Assembly: GCA_012729335.1 (NCBI GenBank)
Contig: JAAYDJ010000018.1
Coordinates: forward strand, 1-51,584
Origin: Bacteroidales bacterium
GTDB lineage: Bacteria > Bacteroidota > Bacteroidia > Bacteroidales > Prolixibacteraceae
Direction of reading: 5' to 3'
Length of the DNA: 51,584 nucleotides
Shown here: positions 7,861 to 15,233 of the stretch, piece after piece
Numbering within the stretch: position 1 is the stretch's first letter
Layout of the letters: each line of letters opens with the position of its first letter
The notes under the pieces: model-generated
What the model saw: only the letters and a program-made list of their open reading frames with translations
What the model was told of the DNA's origin: nothing
Database searches by the model: none
Program-made: the position numbers and the translations under genes

Positions 7861-7945
7861 ACTCCAGTTTCCAGACTTAAGATTCCAGACTCAAAACTCC
7901 AGATTCCAGATTCCCACATTCAAGACTCAAGATTCCAGACTCCTC
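7861..7945. repeat. Heptanucleotide tandem array C (after rpoZ)
   Basis: About 11 units of GAYTCMA including the ATTCCCACATTC variant, starting at the rpoZ stop. The rpoZ TGA (7944-7946) is itself in a heptad-like CTGAGGAGT. The array fills part of the 7624-7943 gap where coaBC would be expected. The rest of that gap has an 8-bp inverted repeat (AGTGCCAG at 7805-7812, CTGGCACT at 7836-7843) and no trace of a coaBC remnant that I can see. Confidence 0.85.
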
Positions 7946-8279
7946 AGATTCTTTTCTTGTTTTCCCTGGCCGGGTTGCGGTGGTAGATTTCCTTTTCCTT
8001 CCACTCTTCGAAAGCGATGAGAGAAGGTTTGGGAAGCCTTTCGTAGAATTTGGAGATTTCGATCTGTTCGCGGTTTTCGAACACTTCTTCAAGGTTATCA
8101 GTAAAGGAGGCAAATTCCTGCAATTTCTGGTTCAGTTCCTCTTTGAGTTCCGAGGAGATCTGGTTGGCGCGTTTGGCCAGAATCATCACGGATTCGTAGA
8201 TGTTTCCGGTTTCTTCTTCCAGAATCTCCAGATCCCTGGGAATGGTGGTCATTGCAGCTTTTGTCTTTTTGTAATCCAT
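7944..8279 (-). CDS. rpoZ: RNA polymerase omega subunit
   Basis: A 111-residue protein with the Bacteroidota-type omega sequence: MDYKKTKA at the start, GNIYESVMILAKRANQIS at residues 25-42, then TDNLEEVFENREQIEISK and FYERLPKPSLIAFEEW. Omega helps RNA polymerase assembly and binds ppGpp in some bacteria. It starts 2 bp after the bamD stop, so the two are cotranscribed. Its stop codon abuts heptad array C. Confidence 0.95.
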   Translation of the reverse strand: MDYKKTKAAMTTIPRDLEILEEETGNIYESVMILAKRANQISSELKEELNQKLQEFASFTDNLEEVFENREQIEISKFYERLPKPSLIAFEEWKEKEIYHRNPARENKKRI

Positions 8280-8281
8280 GG

Positions 8282-9106
8282 CTATTTTATGTTTGAGCTT
8301 TCTTTATTATAATTCAATAACTTGGAGGTATCCTCGTAAAATTTCTCAGCTTCGCGGCGGTATTTGCTTTCGGGGAATTCGTCGACGAAAGCGAAATACT
8401 CATCCAGGGCGCTGCTCAGACGCAGTTCCTTTTTATCTTCAACGCTGTTGATGGCCAGCAGGTACTTCGATTTGAGGAGCATGAACATGAGTTCTTCGCG
8501 ATAGCGGCTGTCGGGGTATTCCTTCAGGCTGTTTTCGAGGGCCACCACGGAAGCCTTATAATTCTCGAAATCGTAATAGAGGCGTGCACTGAGGAAGGAT
8601 TTCTCGACCAGTTTGTCGCGCAGTTCGTCGATCAGACGGTGGGCTTCGTCAACCCTTTCCGAGAAGGGATAGAGGTTGATGTAAAGCTGCAGGGCATCGA
8701 TGGCGGTGAGGGTCACTTCCTGATCAAGGCGCACCTTGGGCGAAAGCAGGTAGTTACAATAGCCCACCATGAACTGTGATTCCTCGACAAACTGACTGGT
8801 GGGGTATTCCCTGATCAGGGTCCTGAAATATTGGACGGCCATCAGGTAATCGCGCTGGCCCATCATGCTTTTGGCATAATAGTAATAGATCTGGTCGGCG
8901 CGGCTGGTTCCCCTGTAAATATTGATCAGTTCCTGAAAGAGGGTTCCCGAGCGGACAAACTCTCCGGCTTCGTAATACTCAATTCCCTTCTTGAATTTAT
9001 ATTCATAGTCCGTGCTTTTGACCACTTTATTGAAGTCGCTGCACCCGGCCAGCAGGAGCAGGCCGATGAGGGACAAAAGGGCGATACTTCTCATTTTTCG
9101 AAACAT
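8282..9106 (-). CDS. bamD: Outer membrane assembly lipoprotein BamD
   Basis: A BamD-type lipoprotein (274 residues from ATG 9106, or 270 from ATG 9094) of the BAM complex that inserts beta-barrel proteins. A short signal peptide ends in LLLLAGC, the lipobox Cys, followed by TPR-like repeats (KGIEYYEAGEFVRSGTLF, LIREYPTSQFVEESQFM, LYPFSERVDEAHRLID). A -7 box TATCTTTG at 9110-9117 would put the transcription start almost on ATG 9106, so ATG 9094 (MRSIALL) may be the true start. It heads the minus-strand operon. Confidence 0.93.
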   Translation of the reverse strand: MFRKMRSIALLSLIGLLLLAGCSDFNKVVKSTDYEYKFKKGIEYYEAGEFVRSGTLFQELINIYRGTSRADQIYYYYAKSMMGQRDYLMAVQYFRTLIREYPTSQFVEESQFMVGYCNYLLSPKVRLDQEVTLTAIDALQLYINLYPFSERVDEAHRLIDELRDKLVEKSFLSARLYYDFENYKASVVALENSLKEYPDSRYREELMFMLLKSKYLLAINSVEDKKELRLSSALDEYFAFVDEFPESKYRREAEKFYEDTSKLLNYNKESSNIK

Positions 9107-9109
9107 GGC

Positions 9110-9140
9110 GCAAAGATATGGTTTTTTGTAAATACGCGAA
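9110..9140 (-). promoter_or_regulatory. Promoter of the bamD operon
   Basis: TATCTTTG (9110-9117, minus strand) fits TAnnTTTG, and 19 nt upstream is TTCG (9137-9140), close to the TTTG -33 box. Confidence 0.55.
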
Positions 9141-9197
9141 CCGGAATAAAACGTGATTTGCACGATTATATTCAGGTGGTTATGTATTTTTAACAGA

Positions 9198-9228
9198 TTT
9201 GACGGTACAGCAAAAAGTTTTACATTTG
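9198..9228 (+). promoter_or_regulatory. Promoter of the oxoamine synthase gene
   Basis: TTTG at 9198-9201, a 19-nt spacer, then TACATTTG at 9221-9228: an exact match to the Bacteroidota sigma consensus. The leader is about 23 nt, and GGAGAG sits just before the ATG at 9258. Confidence 0.75.
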
Positions 9229-9257
9229 CACGGTTTTATTAAAAAAGGAGAGCTATT

Positions 9258-10514
9258 ATGACGGATATTTTCGCGAAGTTTCAGCAGAACCAGGGTGACA
9301 TAGGGCGCTACATGAAGCAGGCGCATGGTTATTTTGCCTTTCCGAAGCTGGAGGGAGAAATTGCTCCCTACATGAATTTCAGGGGCAAGCGGATGTTGAC
9401 CTGGAGTTTAAATAACTACCTGGGGTTGGCCAACCACCCCGAAGTACGTAAAGCCGATGCGGAGGCCGCCGCGAAATGGGGGCTGGCCTATCCGATGGGA
9501 GCCCGGATGATGTCGGGTCAGACCGTGAAGCACGAAGAGCTGGAGCGCAAACTGGCCGCCCATGTGGGCAAGCAGGATGCCTTTCTGCTCAACTACGGAT
9601 ACCAGGGGATGGTGTCGATCATCGATGCCGTTTGCGGCCGCAACGACGTGGTCGTTTACGATGCCGAATCACACGCCTGCATCCTCGACGGCGTCCGTCT
9701 GCATATGGGTAAGCGTTTCGTTTATCAGCACAACAATATGGAGAGCCTCCGGAAGCAGCTGGAGCGGGCCACGGCCCTGGCCGGCAAACAGGGAGGCGGG
9801 GTTTTGGTGATCACCGAGGGAGTCTTTGGCATGTCGGGTGATTTGGGCAAACTCGATGAGATTGCCGCCCTGAAGGATGAGTTTGAATTCCGGCTCCTGG
9901 TCGACGACGCCCACGGCTTCGGAACCATGGGAGCCACCGGTGCCGGCGTTGCCGAACATTTCGGTGTCACCGACAGAGTCGACCTTATGTTTGGGACCTT
10001 TGCCAAGTCGATGGCCGGCATCGGAGCCTTTGTGGCAGGGGAGACCGATATCATTTACTATCTGCGCTACAACATGCGTTCACAGACGTTCGCCAAGTCG
10101 CTGCCCATGCCCATGGTGGAAGGAGCCCTCAAAAGGCTGGAACTGCTGCAGAATCATCCCGAATTGCGTGAAAAGCTCTGGGAGAATGTCAGGGCTCTTC
10201 AGGAAGGATTGAAAGCCGAAGGATTTGACCTGGGGCGTACCAATTCACCTGTGACGCCCGTCTACCTGAAGGGCGGCCCCGGCGAGGCGACCAACCTCAT
10301 CCTCGACCTGCGCGAAAACTATAAAATCTTCTGCTCGGTGGTCATCTACCCGGTGATTCCCAAAGGGGAAATCATCATCCGGATCATTCCCACCGCAGCC
10401 CACTCGCTCGAAGATGTAAAATACACCCTTGAGAGTTTCAAGGCGATAAAAGATAAACTGGAGGGCGGTGTCTACGCTTCGGCCGACATCGCGAAAGTAG
10501 AGGTTGATCTTTAA
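9258..10514 (+). CDS. Alpha-oxoamine synthase, serine palmitoyltransferase/capnine type
   Basis: A 418-residue PLP-dependent enzyme of the alpha-oxoamine synthase family, which joins an amino acid to an acyl-CoA with loss of CO2. Visible motifs: SLNNYLGLANHPEV, PMGARMMSG, the LLVDDAHGFGTMG PLP-binding Asp/His region and the lysine in TFAKSMAGIGAF. The sequence is of the Bacteroidota lineage annotated as serine palmitoyltransferase or KBL-like, which includes enzymes for sphingolipids and for cysteate-derived sulfonolipids (capnine). Which amino acid is used cannot be decided by eye. No sphingolipid or capnine partner genes are adjacent. It has a consensus promoter and ends at a strong terminator shared with the convergent trxB. 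Confidence 0.88.
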   Translation: MTDIFAKFQQNQGDIGRYMKQAHGYFAFPKLEGEIAPYMNFRGKRMLTWSLNNYLGLANHPEVRKADAEAAAKWGLAYPMGARMMSGQTVKHEELERKLAAHVGKQDAFLLNYGYQGMVSIIDAVCGRNDVVVYDAESHACILDGVRLHMGKRFVYQHNNMESLRKQLERATALAGKQGGGVLVITEGVFGMSGDLGKLDEIAALKDEFEFRLLVDDAHGFGTMGATGAGVAEHFGVTDRVDLMFGTFAKSMAGIGAFVAGETDIIYYLRYNMRSQTFAKSLPMPMVEGALKRLELLQNHPELREKLWENVRALQEGLKAEGFDLGRTNSPVTPVYLKGGPGEATNLILDLRENYKIFCSVVIYPVIPKGEIIIRIIPTAAHSLEDVKYTLESFKAIKDKLEGGVYASADIAKVEVDL

Positions 10515-10524
10515 CCTGAAAAAA

Positions 10525-10554
10525 GGCCGCCCCGTTTCCGGGGCGGTTTTTTTT
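10525..10554. terminator. Bidirectional intrinsic terminator
   Basis: CCGCCCCG (10527-10534) pairs with CGGGGCGG (10539-10546) around a 4-nt loop, with an A-run on the left and eight Ts on the right. It serves both the oxoamine synthase gene and the convergent trxB. Confidence 0.92.
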
Positions 10555-11549
10555 CAATTATTTTTTTCCATCAGGTAACGTTCGGCATCGATGGCGGCCA
10601 TGCAGCCCGAGCCGGCAGCGGTCACCGCCTGGCGGTAGTGGGGATCCTGGACGTCACCGCAGGCAAAAACCCCGGGAACTTTGGTTTTGGAGGTACCAGG
10701 CACCGTTTTGATGTACCCCACCGGGTCGCGATCGAGGTAGTCGGCAAAGATTTCCGAATTGGGCTGATGGCCGATGGCCAGGAAAAAGCCGTCGATCTTG
10801 ATTTTCACCTCCTCTTCGTTGGCTTCCCCTTTATTTTTCACCAATGTAGCTCCTTCAACCACGCCGTCACCGAAGAGCCCTTTGGTCTGGTGTTTCCATA
10901 ACACTTCGATATTGGGGGTTTTCATCACCCTTTCGGCCATCACTTTAGAAGCGCGCAGTACATCGCGGCGTACGATGAGGTAAACCTTGCGGCAGAGGCC
11001 GGCCAGATACATGGCTTCCTCGGCAGCGGTATCTCCCCCTCCGACCACGGCCACATCCTTGCCCCGGTAGAAAAAGCCGTCGCAGGTGGCGCATGCGGAG
11101 ACTCCTCCCCCGGCATATTTCTGCTCATCCTCCAGGCCGAGGTACTTAGCGGTCGCCCCGGTGGCGATGATCACTGTCTCGGCTTCAATAAGATGGGTGT
11201 CGTCGATCCATACCTTGTGGACACTCCCTGAGAAGTCGGCCCTGGTGGCCATCCCCCAGCGGATATCGGTTCCGAAGCGGGCCGCCTGGGCTTTGAGATC
11301 TTCCATCAGTACCGGACCGGTTACCCCCTGCGGGTATCCCGGAAAATTCTCGACTTCTGTGGTGGTGGTCAGCTGTCCGCCCGGCTGCAGCCCTTCGTAC
11401 ATAACGGGAGCCAGATTGGCTCGCGCGGCATAGATGGCCGCGGTGTAACCGGCCGGACCGGAACCAATGATCAGGCATTTTACCTTTTCTGCCGCCACTT
11501 CAGGGGCAGATTCCTCTTTCTTTTCCGTGAGATTGAGCGATTTGAACAT
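10554..11549 (-). CDS. trxB: Thioredoxin-disulfide reductase
   Basis: A 331-residue canonical TrxB. It has GSGPAGYTAAIYAARA for FAD (residues 29-44), CATCDG (Cys153/Cys156), GGGDTAAEEA, and IVRRDVLRAS (192-201), the NADPH phosphate-binding motif that the paralogue at 1186-2106 lacks. A hydrophilic N-terminal extension of about 20 residues precedes the fold, which is common in Bacteroidota TrxB. It is likely the general NADPH:thioredoxin reductase of the cell. No thioredoxin gene is adjacent. Confidence 0.96.
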   Translation of the reverse strand: MFKSLNLTEKKEESAPEVAAEKVKCLIIGSGPAGYTAAIYAARANLAPVMYEGLQPGGQLTTTTEVENFPGYPQGVTGPVLMEDLKAQAARFGTDIRWGMATRADFSGSVHKVWIDDTHLIEAETVIIATGATAKYLGLEDEQKYAGGGVSACATCDGFFYRGKDVAVVGGGDTAAEEAMYLAGLCRKVYLIVRRDVLRASKVMAERVMKTPNIEVLWKHQTKGLFGDGVVEGATLVKNKGEANEEEVKIKIDGFFLAIGHQPNSEIFADYLDRDPVGYIKTVPGTSKTKVPGVFACGDVQDPHYRQAVTAAGSGCMAAIDAERYLMEKNN

Positions 11550-11739
11550 ATTGTTTAGATTTTAATTTTCCCGGAACAAAAATAGATAAGAAATTTCAAT
11601 GGGAAAAATCCTGCCGATCAATAATATTGAACATGTGATAAGTGAATTCTATGGTCTGAAAAGCCTCAAAAGATGGAGCCTTATAGCACGTATTCCCGGG
11701 AATTTTGGCCCGGGCTGGAGTCAAGAAATTTGGGGAGGT

Positions 11740-11770
11740 TTTGTTTTTTCCGGAAAGTTTTATAGTTTTG
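11740..11770 (+). promoter_or_regulatory. Promoter of tRNA-Pro
   Basis: TTTG at 11740-11743, exactly 19 nt, then TAGTTTTG at 11763-11770. The predicted start is a few bases before the mature tRNA 5' end at 11780. Confidence 0.75.
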
Positions 11771-11779
11771 CAGCGATTT

Positions 11780-11853
11780 CGGGGTGTGGCGCAGCCTGGT
11801 AGCGCACGCGTCTGGGGGGCGTGGGGTCGCAAGTTCAAATCTTGTCACCCCGA
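11780..11853 (+). tRNA. tRNA-Pro (GGG)
   Basis: A complete 74-nt cloverleaf. The acceptor stem CGGGGTG pairs with CACCCCG, the D-arm is GCGC-AGCCTGGTA-GCGC, the anticodon loop CTGGGGG gives anticodon GGG at 11814-11816, and the T-arm is GCAAG-TTCAAAT-CTTGT. CCA is not encoded. The C1 start and GGG anticodon identify tRNA-Pro reading CCC/CCU codons. Confidence 0.95.
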
Positions 11854-11862
11854 CAAATCAAA

Positions 11863-11899
11863 AAATCCTCGTTGCGATAGCAACGGGGATTTGTTTTTT
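11863..11899 (+). terminator. Intrinsic terminator of tRNA-Pro
   Basis: A 13-bp stem, AAATCCTCGTTGC (11863-11875) with GCAACGGGGATTT (11880-11892), one G-T pair, GATA loop, then a run of six Ts. Confidence 0.9.
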
Positions 11900-12004
11900 C
11901 ACCGGGCCGACGGAAAACTTGTTTTCACGGAGGAACGGTAGAAAAACAAAGACCAGAGGGAGTGAAACGAACGAAGGGATTTTTTGATTTTAGCCAACCC
12001 TCCC

Positions 12005-12164
12005 GCCGTGCAAGATTCAACGTCAGTTAAATCTTGGGTGGGTTTCCCGCCGTGCAAGATTCAACGTCAGTTAAATCTTGGGTGGGTTTTCCGCCGTGCA
12101 AGATTCAACGTAGTTAAATCTTGTCAGAGGATTGCAGCCGTGCAAGATTCAACGTAGTTAAATC
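12005..12164. repeat. 44-bp tandem hairpin repeat, four copies
   Basis: Units begin with GCCGTGCAAGATTCAACG at 12005, 12049, 12093 and 12137, an exact 44-bp period. Each contains AAGATT...AATCTT with inner AAC...GTT, so it can fold into a hairpin. Copies 3 and 4 lack two bases of the loop yet keep the period through the linker. The last copy ends at the stop codon of the minus-strand FISUMP gene (TAA at 12165-12167). There are no spacers of unequal content, so it is not a CRISPR array. The 11900-12000 stretch shows no further feature. Confidence 0.88.
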
Positions 12165-13691
12165 TTAATCCTTGACACACCTGACGCTGTAACCATTCCC
12201 CTTGTAGTAGTCATTACGGTTTAGGCTGCTGATGGTGTGGAGAAGGCGCCGGTACCAGATGTAAAATTCGGTTGTGCTTTCGGTAGCAGATAACCAATAT
12301 CCCTGGAGGCCCATACCGGCAAAACTGGCACTGCCGGTACGCATGCCACCCGGAAGCATGGAAAGGCCACTGCTGTTATTGCCGGCAGGATGATTTCCCG
12401 GCGTTCCGGTTATTGAAGAATCATCCCAGGAGGTAGCAGCTGCCATGGATTTGGCGATGTCATCGCCGCTGCCTTCGTATCCATAGCCATTGTTAATCAA
12501 ATATTCGGACAGTGTGGTCCACTCTGCATCACCGGGCAGATGCCACCCTTCGGGACATGCGGTCATCGCAGCCGGCCAGTTGTATAAAACACCGTAAGTG
12601 GAGTAGTTCGCGGTAGCCCTGGCAGCGTGTACATCCGTACCGTTGTAATCGTAAACATACATAAAGGGTGCACTCTCAGAACCCGATGAGGGGCTGCTAA
12701 CTGCAGGCAAATACGCGAGGTTCTCCGCCATCCACACCTGGTTCCCGATTTTCACCTTGCGGTACACCTTTCCATCTCTCTGATCTTTGAAACTGTTGGC
12801 TGTATCCGGCTTGGTTCCGATTTGAATCCCGGCGAAGTAATCTATTCTTTCTGAATCGGCGTTGTTGCCGCTCTGGCTGTCGCCCCCGTTTGCAGAACCG
12901 ATCTGGGAGGTGATCACAAAATTGCCGCGGCTATTTCCGGCGTCAAACATGGCCCTCAGTCCAAAAGGAAGGACGCCGCCGGCCGGAATAACGGCACTGC
13001 TCCTGAAGATATGCAGGGCAGCATCGCTGTCATCGTAATTCCAGGCCGCATTGTCAACTGTCAACCCGGCCGCCGAGTTCATTGCCGGATCCCAGGAGAA
13101 ACTCCACCTGCTGTCACGGGGAATGACCACCGTAACCTCCCCGCCTGGCTCCACCTGGTTAATTTCCGTCACCCTGATGGCCACCTCGAAAGGGGCCACC
13201 CCCTCCAAAATATTGGGCGAAATCGTGATACTTGGAGTCACATCGGCATCGACCGATGCCAGGAGAAATATCGTTTCCCCCGGATTGTAGGGGACCGCGG
13301 ACAATTTGGCCATCGTGGCATCGGTGAACTGCAACACCACACCCCCATACTCCTTCATCGCGCTGCTGTCCCAGAACCGCAGCGAAATGGGATGCCCAGG
13401 CGTAAAACCATTTGACAAGGTCCCTTCTGCCATTGAGGCATTGATCAGCAAGTAGTCGCCCTGACCAAAAGCCAGCGGCTGGGTCACTATCCCTACCCCA
13501 CAACATATCTGCCCGTCGAAAGCAGCCACCTCATCCCCCGCCTCCAGGGGAATCCCCGCTACCCGTGCATCCAAAACATAGAGATTCATGTGACTCAGTC
13601 CGTAGCCTTCAAATGCAGGGATGAAATGGGACTGCCCCCACACAAAATATGATCCCAGGAATAACATCCACACCAAGATCAGCTTTTTCAT
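12165..13691 (-). CDS. Secreted FISUMP protein with GDE-FDG and TPNI modules
   Basis: A 508-residue secreted protein. A signal peptide (MKKLILVWMLFLGSYFVWG) is followed by three modules: a GDE-FDG module (residues about 21-150; HFIPAFEGYG, AGDEVAAFDGQICCG), a TPNI module (about 153-290; ISPNILEGVAPFEV, VVIPRDSRWSFSW) that resembles DUF11-like beta sandwiches, and a C-terminal FISUMP domain (about 300-508; GNQVWMAENLAYLP, ACPEGWHLPGDAEW, GYSVRCVKD). FISUMP is named from Fibrobacter succinogenes paralogues; its function is unknown and its WHLP-EW core recalls the formylglycine-enzyme/C-type-lectin fold. No T9SS sorting domain is seen. It is divergent from another FISUMP gene at 13854. Confidence 0.85.
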   Translation of the reverse strand: MKKLILVWMLFLGSYFVWGQSHFIPAFEGYGLSHMNLYVLDARVAGIPLEAGDEVAAFDGQICCGVGIVTQPLAFGQGDYLLINASMAEGTLSNGFTPGHPISLRFWDSSAMKEYGGVVLQFTDATMAKLSAVPYNPGETIFLLASVDADVTPSITISPNILEGVAPFEVAIRVTEINQVEPGGEVTVVIPRDSRWSFSWDPAMNSAAGLTVDNAAWNYDDSDAALHIFRSSAVIPAGGVLPFGLRAMFDAGNSRGNFVITSQIGSANGGDSQSGNNADSERIDYFAGIQIGTKPDTANSFKDQRDGKVYRKVKIGNQVWMAENLAYLPAVSSPSSGSESAPFMYVYDYNGTDVHAARATANYSTYGVLYNWPAAMTACPEGWHLPGDAEWTTLSEYLINNGYGYEGSGDDIAKSMAAATSWDDSSITGTPGNHPAGNNSSGLSMLPGGMRTGSASFAGMGLQGYWLSATESTTEFYIWYRRLLHTISSLNRNDYYKGNGYSVRCVKD

Positions 13692-13853
13692 TTCCTTTTG
13701 AAATTTTAGGTTATTCAGTCACCTCATCCAGAAGTTGCTATCAAAATTATGGAAAATTACAATTATACCATAATTATTTTTAAGTTTTAAATTCGAAATA
13801 CAATTGAATTCCATAATTTTAACCAGGTAAATCGAATTAAATTCATTGTTGAA
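13692..13853. promoter_or_regulatory. AT-rich divergent promoter region
   Basis: About 162 bp, far richer in A and T than the surrounding genes, between two divergent FISUMP genes. AATTATGG (13745-13752) and CCATAATT (13768-13775) form an inverted repeat, and CCATAATTTTAA recurs near 13812. These could be regulator sites for both genes; no clean TAnnTTTG box was found. Confidence 0.4.
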
Positions 13854-15164
13854 ATGAAACCAGCCGGAATTTTACAGGGTTTTCTCACATGTTCTTTCCT
13901 GTTCCTTGCGGGGCCTTATCTCCAGGGCCAAACCATGGTGCAACCTATTCAAGCCTCACCCCTTCCGTCTGTACGGGAGGCTGCAGCTTCTGTCAACACG
14001 CTGACCCTCCGTTTTCTGACTGGGTGGAACCTCTTTTCCCTGCCTCTCCTTCCGGAAACCACCGACATGGAAGAGCTTTTCCAGCCTCTGATCGACAACG
14101 GAACGCTGGTTAAAATCCAGAACCAGTCAGGCAAGCCGCTGGAGGACCTGGGACCCCTTGGCGGGTGGACCAACCACATCGGAGATCTCAGCCTGACCGA
14201 AGGGTACAGGATCCGGGTGGAGGCCCCCTGCAGCCTGCAGGTGACCGGCATACCGGCCGCACTTCCGCTTGAAATTCCCCTGAAAACCGGCTGGAACATC
14301 ATGGGATTTCCCAGGGAAACCGCCGCCAACGGGATGGCGGTCGTGGCCCAGCTGATTGTGCGTGGCAGCCTGGAAAAGGTGCAGGATCAACAAGGTAAAA
14401 CCATTGAAAATACCGGCTCCCTGGGAGGCTGGGTGAACCATATCGGCGATTTTCAACCCGGCGCGGGGTATCTGATAAAGGTAAACAGGGAGGAGATCCT
14501 TGCAATCGGGAATCTCCCGGATGGCAATGAAACGGGAACCCTCACCGATGTCCGCGATGGCCATCTCTATAAAACCGTAAAAATTGGTACGCAGTGGTGG
14601 ATGGCCGAAAACCTGGCCTACCTGCCCTTCCTCAATCCCCCCGTGGCCGAATCGGCCACACAGCCCTTTCATTACGTCTACGACAACCAGGGCACTGATG
14701 TGACGGCTGCCAAAGCCTCCGCCAACTACCTCAATTATGGGGTACTCTACAATTGGACGGCCGCACTGACTGCTTGTCCACAGGGATGGCACCTCCCTTC
14801 CGACGCCGAATGGTACACTTTATCGGACTATCTCACCAATAATGGTTACGGCTTTGAAGGAAGTGGCAGCGACATCGCCAAAGCCATGGCCTCCACCACC
14901 CTGTGGAACGGCTCTCCCACCGCCGGCACACCAGGCAACGACCTCTACCTCAACGACTGGAGCGGATTCGGAGGCCGCCCCGCCGGATACCTCAGCAATG
15001 ACGATCATTATTATGCCATGGGATTTATGGCCTATTGGTGGGCAGCCGACTCCTACTCCGATACCGACGCCCGCGTCAGACTCATTTACCACTCTGCCGA
15101 CAACCTGGCCAGGAACCACTTCCCCAAAAACCAGGGCTTCAGCGTCCGTTGCATTAAAGACTGA
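13854..15164 (+). CDS. Secreted FISUMP protein with two GWN modules
   Basis: A 436-residue secreted protein. After a signal peptide (MKPAGILQGFLTCSFLFLAG) come two tandem copies of a module of about 75-85 residues (about 55-135 and 140-218), each with GWN near its start, LVKIQ or EKVQD, then GGW-NHIGD and GY. A C-terminal FISUMP domain (about 225-436) has GTQWWMAENLAYLP, ACPQGWHLPSDAEW and the closing GFSVRCIKD. The GWN module recurs in three other proteins of the window (22729, 28108 and 47134). Function unknown; probably a surface or extracellular binding protein. It has no T9SS domain. Convergent with the GH43 gene. Confidence 0.85.
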   Translation: MKPAGILQGFLTCSFLFLAGPYLQGQTMVQPIQASPLPSVREAAASVNTLTLRFLTGWNLFSLPLLPETTDMEELFQPLIDNGTLVKIQNQSGKPLEDLGPLGGWTNHIGDLSLTEGYRIRVEAPCSLQVTGIPAALPLEIPLKTGWNIMGFPRETAANGMAVVAQLIVRGSLEKVQDQQGKTIENTGSLGGWVNHIGDFQPGAGYLIKVNREEILAIGNLPDGNETGTLTDVRDGHLYKTVKIGTQWWMAENLAYLPFLNPPVAESATQPFHYVYDNQGTDVTAAKASANYLNYGVLYNWTAALTACPQGWHLPSDAEWYTLSDYLTNNGYGFEGSGSDIAKAMASTTLWNGSPTAGTPGNDLYLNDWSGFGGRPAGYLSNDDHYYAMGFMAYWWAADSYSDTDARVRLIYHSADNLARNHFPKNQGFSVRCIKD

Positions 15165-15233
15165 TACCAACTATGACCGTTGGCCACTTTCCCTGACGAA
15201 CCAAAGGAACCTGTCACGCTACAACCTGCAGGA

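Noticed and set aside
12005-12164. CRISPR-like array
   Set aside because: The four 44-bp units are head to tail with no unique spacers, each is an internal hairpin, and no cas gene is near. The same holds for the 38-bp array at 27877-28010.
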